A DNA stretch of 64,000 nt from Amphiura filiformis (taxonomy: Eukaryota > Echinodermata > Ophiuroidea > Amphilepidida > Amphiuridae): positions 52,665,365 through 52,729,364 of the forward strand of contig NC_092644.1 of assembly GCF_039555335.1 (NCBI RefSeq), in the 5' to 3' direction. The notes below the pieces were generated by a model, which saw only the letters and a program-made list of their open reading frames with translations, had not been told where the DNA came from and made no database searches. Of this stretch, positions 1 to 9,983 are shown in pieces. The stretch's first letter is position 1. Each line of letters begins with the position of its first letter. The position numbers and the translations under genes are program-made.

Positions 1-880
1 CATGTGTGCAAGTGGCGTCACTGTCCCACGTCATTTGTGGAAGAAGAAGCATTTTAAAGGTATTTCGTTTTATACCGGAAGTGACCCCTTAATGACCTTT
101 GACCCCAAATAAAATAATACCACATATAAACTGGGTAACCACAATTCATGTGTGAACATACCGTTACTGTCCTATGTTTTTCTTAGCAAAAAAAAAGTTT
201 GAAGGTTTTTTCGCTTTATACCGAAGTGACCCCTTAATGACCTTTGACCCCAAATCTGTGTACACCCCATAGACACTGGGTAATAACAATGCATGTGTGC
301 AAGTGGCGTCTCTGTCCTACAGAATCTGTGGAAGAAGATGCATTTTAAAGGTATTTCGTTTTATACCGGAAGTGACCCCTTAATGAGATTTGACCCCAAA
401 TAAAAAAATACTACATATACATTGGGTGACTGCAGATCATGTGTGAACATACCGTTACTGTCCCATGTTTTACTTAGCTAATAAAAATTTTTGAAGGTAT
501 TTCGCTTTATACCGAAGTGACCCCTTAATGACCTTTGACCCCAAATCTGTGTACACCCCATAGACACTGGGTAATAACAATGCATGTGTGCAATTGGCGC
601 CTCTGTCCCACATAATTTGTGGAAGAAGATGCATTTTAAAGGTATTTCTTTTTATACCGAAGTGACCCCTTAATGAGCTTTGACCCCAAATAAAAAAATA
701 CCACATATACATTGGGTGACTGCAGATCATATGTGAACATACCGTTACTGTGCTATGTTTTATTTAGCTAATACAAATTTTTGAAGGTTTTTCGTTTTAT
801 ACCGGAAGTGACCCCTTAATGACCTTTGACACCAAATCTGTGTACACCACATAGACACTGGGTAATAGCAATACATGTGT
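1..880. repeat. Tandem array, 291-bp unit, three copies plus part
   Basis: The unit starting CATGTGTGCAAGTGGCG recurs at 1, 292, 583 and 874, so the period is 291 bp. Each unit is itself a dimer of two related halves of about 145 bp, each built around CCCCTTAATGACCTTTGACC. The array is non-coding; the short open frames across it are by-products of the period. It lies upstream of the first visible IGHMBP2 exon, probably in an intron of that gene or in flanking DNA. Confidence 0.9.
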
Positions 881-1115
881 GCAAGTGGGGTTGCTGTCCT
901 ACGTAAGTTGTGGGAGAAGCTGCATTTTTAGTTGAAATCACGTTTTTGACCCCTGTGACCTCCGCGTGACCTTTGACCAAGCGATTTTCATGTGACATGT
1001 AGGGGCATGGTCAATGATCATTGTGACCAAGTTAGGTTAAAATCGATGTAAGCATGTGAGTGCTAGAGCAAATGTAATGGTTGACAGAAGAAAGAAAGAA
1101 GAAACTAGAGCAACT

Positions 1116-1134
1116 GTGCCCTTTGCAAGGGCAC
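1116..1134. repeat. Small perfect hairpin between two arrays
   Basis: GTGCCCTT and AAGGGCAC face each other around a 3-base loop. The hairpin sits between the 291-bp array and the next array, next to a purine-rich AGAAGAAAGAAAG tract. A comparable hairpin follows the array at 57212-57800. Confidence 0.7.
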
Positions 1135-1261
1135 GAGGTAAGTTAGGCGGATGACTGTGACGATCTGATCCAGCAGCAACACTGTGTTGGATGGATAGTA
1201 TTAATTTTAATAAGACTGTTTCATTAATTGCCTTTTTTATATACCTTGATCGTGGAAAGCT

Positions 1262-2480
1262 GGCATTTTGAAAACTTGACCTTTGACCTCTGTATGACAT
1301 CCTTAATGACCTTAAATGAATTTTAAAATATTTAAAACATGTTAAGAATGTCATAAGGATCATTGCATTTAAATTGCAGCTCAATTGAAACATTTTGAAA
1401 ACTTGACCTTTGACCCCCTTATTGCCCCTTAATGACCTTAAATGAATTTCAAAATATTTTCAACATGTTTAGAATGTCATAAGGATCATTGCATTTAAAT
1501 TTCAGCTCAATTGGAGTATTTTGAAAAACTTGACCTTTGACCCCTTTATGGCCCCTTAATGACCTTAAATAAATTTTAAAATATTTTAAACATGTTTAGA
1601 ATGTCATAAGGATCGTTGCATTTAAATTTCAGCTCAATCGGAGCATTTTCGGTTAAAATGACCTTTTTTGACCCCTGTGACCTCTTGGATGACCTCTGAC
1701 GTTAAACATCCCATAACCTTTGTAGCCAGCTACCAAATACTGCTTGACCTTTGACCCCTTAATGACCCCTTAATGACCTCAAATGAATTTTAAAATATTT
1801 TAAACACGTTTAGAATGTCATAAGGATCATTGCATTTAAATTTCAGCTCAATTGAAGCATTTTGAAAACTTGACCTTTGACCCCTTTATTGCCCCTTAAT
1901 GACCTCAAATGAATTTTAAAATATTTTAAACATGTTTAGGATGTCATAAGGATCATTGCATTTAAATTTCAGCTCAATTGGAGCATTTTGAAAAAACTTG
2001 ACCTTTGACCCCTGTAAATATTTAAAACATGTTAAGAATGTCATAAAGATCATTGCATTTAAATTTCAGCTCAATTGAAGCATTTTGAAAATTTGACCTT
2101 TGACCCCTTTATGACCCCTTAATGACCTCAAATGAATTTAAAAATATTTTAAACACGTTTAGAATGTCATAAGGATCATTGCATTTAAATTTCAGCTCAA
2201 TTGAAGCATTTTGAAAACTTGACCTTTGACCCCTTTATTGCCCCTTAATGACCTCAAATGAATTTTAAAATATTTGTAACATGTTTAGGATGTCATAAGG
2301 ATCATTGCATTTAAATTTCAGCTCAATTGGAGCATTTTGAAAAAACTTGAACTTTGACCCCTTTATTGCCCCTTAATGACCTTAAATAAATTTTAAAATA
2401 TTTTAAACATGTTTAGAATGTCCTAAGGATCATTGCATTTAAATTTCAGCTCAATCGGAGCATTTTCGGTTAAAATGACC
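1262..2480. repeat. Tandem array, about 125-bp unit, nine or ten copies
   Basis: The unit contains TTTGAAAACTTGACCTTTGA, then CCCCTTAATGACCT, an AT-rich stretch with TTTAAAATATTTTAAACATG, and ATTTCAGCTCAATTGGAGC. Starts are spaced about 122-127 bp, for example near 1267, 1392, 1519, 1859, 1985, 2089, 2213 and 2336. It shares the TGACCTTTGACC core with the 291-bp array but differs elsewhere. No coding potential is seen. Confidence 0.88.
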
Positions 2481-2657
2481 ATTTTTTGACCCCTGTGTGA
2501 CCCCTTGGATGACCTCTGACATTAAACAATCCATAACTTTTGTAGCCAGCCACCCAATACTGCTTGTGACTGAGTTTGGTCGAAATCCGATCAAGGATGT
2601 GGAAGTAGTAGCAAATTGTGAGAAGAAAGAAGAAGAAAGAAATGGCAAGAAAAAAAT

Positions 2658-2736
2658 AAGTTAGGCTGCACGCCTAACTTAAGAAGAAAGAACCTGTAAG
2701 AAAAAAGACACAGCTGTGACTAACGTCACGGCTGTG
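2658..2736. repeat. Two consecutive palindromes
   Basis: AAGTTAGGC...GCCTAACTT at 2658-2680 has a 5-base loop. CACAGCTGTGAC...GTCACGGCTGTG at 2709-2736 has a 4-base loop and one mismatch. They close the satellite block and may be a terminal structure of the element that carries the arrays. Confidence 0.7.
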
Positions 2737-2737
2737 T

Positions 2738-3286
2738 AAGAATACCAAAGATTATGTTTTCTTTTACAAACACATATCAATGACCTACTGTATTGTTTGA
2801 GAATTAAGTCCTATGCAACTTTTAACACTGTTTAAAACGGTCTCTTTTTTTACATAATGAACCATTGTGACTGAACGCAATGACGTGTGACTTTGAAATT
2901 TGGTCCACATGTGTAAAACAAATACGGCTACCCATATCTTTTTACAGGTTTACATTTCGTCAATTATTTTTCGATTTATTTTAAAAAGTATTTAGGGGGG
3001 TACTTATAAGTTGTGGACCCTATATGTAGTCAGAATCCTAAGTGTCAATACAAAAACAATGGTCTGAAACTAGGGTTTCCCCAACACAATATTACTACGA
3101 GGACTTATTATAATTCAAAAGAACCACCACAATTAGTAAACCACTTAATTACAAACCTGTATTATTGAAAAACATGTGCAAATAAATTAGTTTTTAATCG
3201 GTTTGATGCTAAAGACACTCTTAATTTTTTAATAATTTTTGTGCAGCATGTTGGTAGAGTATTGCACTTTAAAATTAAAATTTAAG
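2738..3286. other. AT-rich non-coding stretch with a dispersed repeat
   Basis: No gene is seen. About 2817-3040 resembles 24836-25040 in the same orientation: ACTGTGACAGAACACAAGG-like and TTGTGGACCCT-like blocks are shared in the same order. This is an old dispersed repeat of unknown class. Confidence 0.5.
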
Positions 3287-3607
3287 TTCAGTTCAGTATA
3301 ATTTATTTATCCACTAAGTCATACAAAATAGAAATATAAATATATAATGGAAGGATGGTCAAAAGAGAGCACAGCTCGAAAATATTTGGCCACCCTATAA
3401 CAAAGAAAATGTTGAAAAGTGCAAAGAGACTAAGGACAAGTCACACAAGACAAAAAGAGAGACATGGTGAAAACAACAAGAAGACAGGACAAGTGAGACA
3501 GACAACGACGTATGTTGGCATAGACAAATGAAATATGAATCAAGACTAATACACATTGAAAAGTATAGAATAATAATTATTACAATAAACATTTGTACTA
3601 CAAGAGA

Positions 3608-6600
3608 TTACTGATTTGATAATAAATGAATCTTATAAAGTGACTTAAACCGCTTGATTGATGTTGAATTACGAATAGAAATATCAATGCTGTTCCATAA
3701 TATGGGACCCTGTCTTCTGATTGCATTTCGTGCAAGATCAGTAACAAAATTGGTTGGGCGATACAAATCAGAAGACCTGATCCCATAATCATGAATAGCA
3801 TTAACTAGGACAAAATAATCAGAAAAATTATGTGGAAGTAATTTATTATGATACTTGTACATAAAGACGGCTTTTTGAAACATATGAATATCATGAACGG
3901 TAAGAGTTTTAAGTTTGGTAAACAAGGGTGGTGTATGTGCAAGGAAATGGGAGTCAGTACATAAGCGCATAATTCTCTTTTGTTTGATATGAATGGAATT
4001 CAAATTACAATTGTTACGATCAGCCCATATTAAATTACAATATTGAATATGAGGCAAAACTAAAGTTGTATATAAGGAGAACAAAATGTTGACACTTAAA
4101 GTAAGTTTGAGACGATAAAGAATTCCAGAATACTTGGACACAAGATTAGCGACAGAAGTTGTATGTGGCTTCCAAGTTAAGCACTCATCTAAGATAACAC
4201 CAAGAAATTTTGTCTGTGAAACTCTCAAAATAGAGCAGTTATCTATAAAAATGCTGATGTCTTGGTATTTGCGATTACTAAATCTATTTTTGAAAATCAT
4301 AAAATTTGATTTATTGACATTGAGAGATAACTTATTAGCTTGAAACCAAACGGAGATCTTTGAAAGTTCATTGTTGACAGTGTTAATAAGCAAATTTAAA
4401 TCCTTATGGGATGCAAGAATATTGGTGTCATCGGCGTATAAAATAAAAGTGAAGAAATTACTAGTATGAATTATATCATTGATATATAAAATAAATAGGA
4501 GAGGTCCTAGGATGGAGCCTTGTGGAACTCCACAAGATATATTAGAACTGGATGAATTGTAGTGATTGAAGAAACGTATTGGGACCTATTTGTAAGGTAA
4601 CTTTTGAACCACTCGAAGGCAATTCCATGGATACCATAATGGGAGAGTTTAGATAAAAGAATGTCATGATTTATGGTATCAAATGCCTTCGAGAGGTCCA
4701 AGAAGATGCCCAGAGTATGATTTTTCTTATCCAAATCAGAAATAATTTTGTCATATGCTTGAAGGATAGCCATTTCTGAAGAAAAATTTGAACGGAAACC
4801 AAATTGATTTTTGTTGATTAAATTATATCGGGAAATAAAACTATACAACCTTTTGTGAACTAAACGCTCTAATATTTTTGAGAAAACAGGTAAAACTGAA
4901 ATAGGCCTATAATTGCTCATAATATCGTTATCCCCATTTTTAAATATAGGAACAACCTTGGCAGTTTTAAGTTGGTTTGGAACGCTGCCAGTACTTAAAG
5001 ATAAATTGAAGATATGAGCAAGAGGTAAAGCAATTGAATCTCTCACAGATTTAATAATGTCAGGTTTAATGTCGCCACACAACCACTAGAGCCAGACTTA
5101 AGAGATTTACAAATTAAAATTATTTCGTCTTTGTCGGTGGGAGAAAAGAAAAGTGAACTTGGAGGGGAATTAATATTGTTTAAAAAGTGCCTAAAATCAA
5201 TGTCAGGGTTTGGGATGGTACGTGCCAGTTTGGGACCAACATGAACAAAATAGGAATTGAAGTAATCAGCAATTGTGTTCGGATTGGAAATACGCGTGTC
5301 ATTAACTTTAAAAGAAGATGAAATATTCGGATTTTTATGTCGACCGAGTAAATTATTCAAAATATTCCAAGTTTGTTTTGAATCAAATTTGGCTTCTTCG
5401 AGTTTTTCGTGAAATATTGACGCTAGAAAGCCTAATCAAAGTAGTTAGCTTGTTGCGGTGAGTAACATAGGCAAATTTATTCGAGTCAGACGGATGATTC
5501 ATGTACTTTTTATAGATCTTTTCTTTACGGCGGATAGAAGTCAGAATCGCGGGTGTAATCCATGGTTTGCGTGGACGACGTCGACTGTGCCCAGTTTTGC
5601 ATTTAGACCTGATAGGAAAGTGAACATTATAAATATTTGTGAATTTTAAAATAAATGCGTTATACGCATCATCTGATGAATCAAAATCAAGGACAAAATT
5701 CCAATCAACAAGGTTAAGATGGTTCTGGAAACTGTGCACTCTGTCTTGACTGAAAGCACGAGTAGGAGTAGGCCTGTCGGTGTGATAACTGATTGGGAGC
5801 GACTGAGTTATTTGATAAATCGGGAAATGATCAGTAATGTCTGCAATGATGACACCAGAATTAATTTTATGAGTAAGGACATTGGTAAAAATATTGTCGA
5901 TTAATGAGGCGGACGTAGGAGTGATTCTTGTAGGCCTATCAATTATAGGAAACATGCCATGATCATGGAAAATAGAAAGAAATTCGTTAATAGTTTGGTT
6001 ATCTTCATGAAGTAATAAATCAAAGTTAAAATCACCTGAAATATAACATTGTTTGTTTTCGGAATTAACTTGAGCAAGACAACGGGCAAGATCTGTAATA
6101 AATATATCAGTATTGGTGCGGTGAGCACGGTAAATATTGCCGACAATAATATTTTTCTTCCCTGTGACGACAACTTCAATAAAAATAGATTCAGAATGAT
6201 CAGTTTCATCAGTTGGATGATTGATAAGCTTGAGATCATTCCTGATATGATAAGAAACTGAATTAGAAACATAAATAGCGACACCGCCACTTCTTCGACC
6301 CCGGCGAGGGGCATTAAGTAAGACATAATTATCAATATCAATTAAATTTGAATCATCATCTTTAAACCAAGTTTCAGACAAAGCAATAATAGTAAAAGAA
6401 TGGTTTAATCCTGAAAGAAACTCATTAATACAATCGTAGTTCTTATTGAAACTACGTGGATTGAGATGAAGAATTGAGAAATCATCATTGCAAGAAGCGG
6501 TGATATTGTCACGATCAAAAACATATGAGCACGATTTGGAAATATCATAATTAATTAAATTGTCAGAATCATTAAATGTATTATAAAGAATATCATCGTA

Positions 6601-6870
6601 AGCAAAAGGATTAAGTTTGAGACCTAGCAGTCTATTAAAATCAATGGTGTTGTCATGACAGAATAAAGCAAATTTAAATTCATCATCATCAACATAATGA
6701 TTAAATGGAAATAATTAGCCTGTACATTTAAAACAAATAAACCACGCATCATTAACATTACAATCAGTAAACACACAACGATTATGATACCATGAGTTGC
6801 ATGAATTGCATAAAATACGAGATTGATGTCTTAAAATAAGTTTACAACAAGTATTACAAGTATTTGCCAT
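3608..6870 (-). pseudogene. LINE ORF2: PHD finger, endonuclease, reverse transcriptase (broken)
   Basis: Reading starts at ATG 6870 with MANTCNTCC and a Cys/His array (CNSC, WYHNRC, CFKC) that fits a PHD-like finger. A single TAA follows at about 6719, after which the same frame continues to 5383. This part is an exonuclease-endonuclease-phosphatase fold with LSETWF, YISGDFNFD, SLIDNIF and ITDHFPI motifs. Frameshifts near 5370 and 5075 lead into the RT, with YRPISVLPVFSKILE, FLDLSKAFDTINHDIL and, after another shift near 4540, VPQGSILGPLLF and the catalytic ILYADDTNIL. The C-terminal part ends at 3608. The enzyme would nick target DNA and copy the element RNA. Every key motif is visible, but no single reading frame survives, so the copy is inactive. 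Confidence 0.88.
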
Positions 6871-7079
6871 AAGATGCCAACATACAACATACAAACATAC
6901 AAAACAAAAAGAAGTTACTTATAAGAAAATATATATATATAATAATCGTGGACAGGGCTTCGAGAAAGTAAAGGAAACGACGGTCAGGCCAAAATACTTC
7001 AAAACACCCAAATAATTAAGAAAGAAGGTAAACATGGATGGGAAAAACATAATAGGAATGGGACCATGATGACAGATCA

Positions 7080-7260
7080 AGGATGCTTAAAAGGAATAAG
7101 TGGGGCCATGAAAACAGACAAGATTGGAAGGAATGTGTGGACCCCGGGGTCTAACACCTCAGACCAAAATTGGAGGGAATAAGTAGACACCGGGGTCCAC
7201 AATCACAGGTCAAAAAAGGAAGGAATGAGAGGACCCCGGGGAATGGATGCAGGAAAAATA
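7080..7260. repeat. Short tandem units in the LINE ORF1-ORF2 spacer
   Basis: Units of roughly 45-60 bp carry GGAAT...GACCCCGGGG-like cores near 7140, 7190 and 7235. They lie in the roughly 840-bp spacer between ORF1 and ORF2, which has no open frame related to either. Confidence 0.5.
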
Positions 7261-7714
7261 AAAACAGGCCAACGTACACGGAGAAAAATGCCGTCAAAAC
7301 CCCATACCCAGGGCCATGCCACGTACATCTCAAAGCAGCATCCCTCTCCGTGTAAGTCCGTGGAGGAGGGGGGGGGTGAAAAACATAATATGCAGGAACG
7401 AGACTTGCAATGCAAAAGCAAGGGAACATACAAATAAAGAATTATTAAACCTTAAGCATAAAAGATCATGACATTGGGTACAAACAGATATAAATAGATA
7501 TCAAAATACAATTGACTGAAACTGTGAATGGTGAGGCAGAAAGTTCAAAATGCAAAAGTTCAAGAGTAGATTAGTTAAGTGAACCAACTTTCTAACTAGT
7601 TATCCAAAGTCATACAATTTATGGATGCAGTTCATTATCATGAAAGACACACAAAAATGTCAAGTAATGTATCATAATGCATCGTCAATTCCACACAAAG
7701 TTTGGAAGGCTGCA

Positions 7715-8409
7715 TTAAACAGGGGGGAAGATACAGGTAGGATCATACAGTATATTGTCAATGTAGAGTCTGATGTCGGTGCCCACAGTCTTGATGAAGG
7801 TCTTCTTGCCGGCTGCCATAGCTTGTCGTTTGATTGGTAGAAGCTTCTGCCGCTGTTGTTGCATCTCCTGCGGAAGGTGAGGTGAAATGCCATATTTGAC
7901 AGGGGCATCCTTCAGAACAGGAGCCATGCTTAAGACAGAATCTCTATCTTTCATCTTGACGAATTTCACTATGACGGGTTTTGGTTTTGAGCTGTCTGGT
8001 TGACGGGTGGGAAGGCGATGCACGTTAACAAAGTGCATCGTATCTGCTCTGGGATGTTTGAGAGTGTTCTTCAGAAAGTTGCGAACAACCAGCTCAGAGT
8101 CCTCAGGTGTTTCTTGCGGATACCATAAAAGAGAAGGTTTGTCTTTTTACTATACAGTTCTGACGAAAGGCGTTGAGCTTTCATGGCCTGTATTTCCTTC
8201 ATTACTTCAGCACGTAACGCCGGCACCGTTTCTTCTTTCACAGCGTTGATTTCTGAGTCAATAAATTCAACGCTTAGCTTCAGGTCCGTCACTTCCTGTT
8301 TCAGGTCTGATAAATCATTCTTTAATGTTTCAATTTGTGACGAAATACCCGCAAAGTTATTCTTGTTTTCCTTTCTCATGTCATTGAGAATTGTTTTAAG
8401 TTCCTCCAT
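7715..8409 (-). pseudogene. LINE ORF1: coiled coil plus RRM-like region (one frameshift)
   Basis: The minus-strand reading starts MEELKTILNDMRKENKNN at 8409. It continues as a heptad-rich coiled coil (residues about 1-90), then LLFYGI, where the frame is lost near 8115. In the next frame, HFVNVHRLPTR and PVIVKFVKMKDRD resemble the RNA-recognition fold and C-terminal region of L1-type ORF1 proteins, with KRQAMAAGKK towards the end and a stop at 7715. Such proteins trimerise and coat the element RNA. It is assigned to the same LINE as ORF2 by strand, order and spacing. One frameshift means it is not functional as sequenced. Confidence 0.75.
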
Positions 8410-8859
8410 TGCGATAAGTTCATAAATTGTCAAGAGCGTAACCGTGCAAAAGGATTTAGTGATGCGTAACACCGTGGTGTCAAAAGAAGCACGCCAGTTC
8501 AAAATCCGCCGAAGAGCACGATACAGTATACACAATACAAGCAATGGAGAATGAATGGATGACACGGCGAATAACACGGCTTTGAATGTAGCGGGCGAAT
8601 ACACAGTGCAAAGCAAAGCAAAGCGATGGAGTAGTGAATCAAATGAGCAACAAATCAGTTTATATTAGAAAATCTATAATACCTGCTGATATATCGTGAA
8701 GACAGAAGTGTTCAGAAAATCATGATACAGTCAAATGAAATATAATTGAGGTGTTGTAAACACATGAAGATGGAGAAAACAGATGGGCCTGCACGACGAC
8801 GTTTTCTATCGTGGCTCACTGTCCGCCATGTTGTCGATCATTCAAGTCAGTACCCCAGC

Positions 8860-8941
8860 AAATTTTCCACCACTGGGAACCGACCCTGCGACATCATTCA
8901 CTAGAAGTGTGAATTCTAACCACTGTGCCACGCTCTCCTTT
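8860..8941 (-). mobile_element. tRNA-derived SINE head
   Basis: On the minus strand GTGGCACAGTGGTTAGAATT resembles a pol III A box and GGGTCGGTTCCC a B box about 45 bases later, in the arrangement of a tRNA. There is no complete cloverleaf with matching acceptor stems, so it is read as a SINE head, not a tRNA gene. It abuts the 5' side of the LINE. Confidence 0.6.
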
Positions 8942-9212
8942 AGTAGTTCTGCAGAGTGATAGAAGAAACAACATGTTCAGGGAGAAGTTCCAAGCAATAG
9001 CTGTTGAGTAAAGACACTGCACAAGATTGGACTTGGGAATGCCAGGATTAATGGAGTGCAAAGTGATTAAAGCTACAATCCTGGAAAATAAACACTTGTG
9101 CTAAACATTTGGAATGCATGCCCTATCAAAATTGGAGAGGGGAGTGAAATATGCATGTATTATCATGTGAAGCACAGACTCCCCCTTTATCTCGCCCTTC
9201 CCCTACTCCAAA

Positions 9213-9592
9213 CAGGGCCGGATTTACCTTTTTGGGGGCCCTGGGCCAGGCCAAAATTTAGAGGCCCCAAACGTATCGTGAAGAAGGCATGTGCTGTCAA
9301 GTTGCCAAGTGTTTAGATTGTACTAGGATAATTGCGCGCGAAGGGCGCAACAAATTTCAATTTTAGACTATTTTACCCAAATTGAAGCTGAAATTTGCTA
9401 TATAATCAGTGATAATGGGCCAGTGCGTGCGAAGCGCCAAAATTTTGCATTTTTGTACCCTATTTTGGTCAAAAACATGGTGTTTTTTGGCTAAAATGGA
9501 AGATGCACACTGCACAGGGCAAATTTGGGGGCCCCCAAAATTTGGGGGCCCTGGGCCCGGGCCCATCTGGCCCTATGGTAAATCCGGCCCTG
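9213..9592. mobile_element. hAT-type MITE with perfect 8-bp target duplication
   Basis: The ends are CAGGGCCGGATTTACC and its exact complement GGTAAATCCGGCCCTG. Both sides are flanked by ACTCCAAA, an 8-bp target-site duplication typical of hAT transposases. The 380-bp body is GC-rich near the ends (GGGGGCCCTGGGCC) and non-coding. It lies in the intron just upstream of the first visible IGHMBP2 exon. A related partial copy is at 11973. Confidence 0.92.
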
Positions 9593-9800
9593 ACTCCAAA
9601 TCTTTCATCTTGGAGGGTCTCACAAACCTGCCAACATCATGGCTTTGTGCAACTTTGAATGGGGGGCAGAGGTATACCAAAAGACAGCCAAAGTGTTCCA
9701 ATGCACAACACATCCATTTCCTAATTGGTGTTTATCATGTTTCACATTTGAATTTCTCAATTTTACATTTGCTGATCTGTAATATTTTGTATCTTTACAG

Positions 9801-9983
9801 AGCTGCAAAAGATGGGCTTGCCTTGTCGCTTATGGAACGCCTCATTGGTAACCATGGTGATAAGATTGTGAGGATGTTGACAACTCAGTATCGTATGCAT
9901 AGTGATATCATGGATTGGCCATCAGCACAACTCTATAGCAATAAGCTTACAGCTCATGAGTCAGTATCTGGACATCTTTTGAA
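9801..9983 (+). CDS. IGHMBP2: IGHMBP2 exon: helicase core with QYRMH
   Basis: Acceptor ATCTTTACAG, donor AA|GTAAGTA. It encodes [15 protein letters not shown], then [16 protein letters not shown], the region around the Q-Y-R-M helicase motif. It starts one base into a codon, so at least one coding exon precedes it. Confidence 0.93.

Larger units (their letters stand above)
3287..8840 (-). mobile_element. CR1/Jockey-type non-LTR retrotransposon, near full length, broken
   Basis: On the minus strand the order is ORF1 (8409-7715), a spacer with short tandem units, then ORF2 (6870-3608) with a PHD-type zinc finger, an endonuclease and a reverse transcriptase. The 3' end near 3287-3300 finishes with two ACTGA units, as expected of elements with a short simple-repeat tail. 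The 5' limit is less sure: a segment near 8823-8840 reads ACATGGCGGACAG on the minus strand, and a tRNA-like SINE head lies just beyond. Several frameshifts and one in-frame stop show that this copy is dead. PHD fingers are known in proteins of CR1-group elements. The clade call rests on domain order and RT sequence style, not on a tree. Confidence 0.85.

Noticed and set aside
470..1393. Several open frames of 60-118 codons in the satellites
   Set aside because: They follow the tandem period, have no domain and no codon constraint that I can see.
7151..7437. Open frames on both strands in the LINE spacer
   Set aside because: Overlapping frames in short tandem units; unrelated to ORF1 or ORF2.
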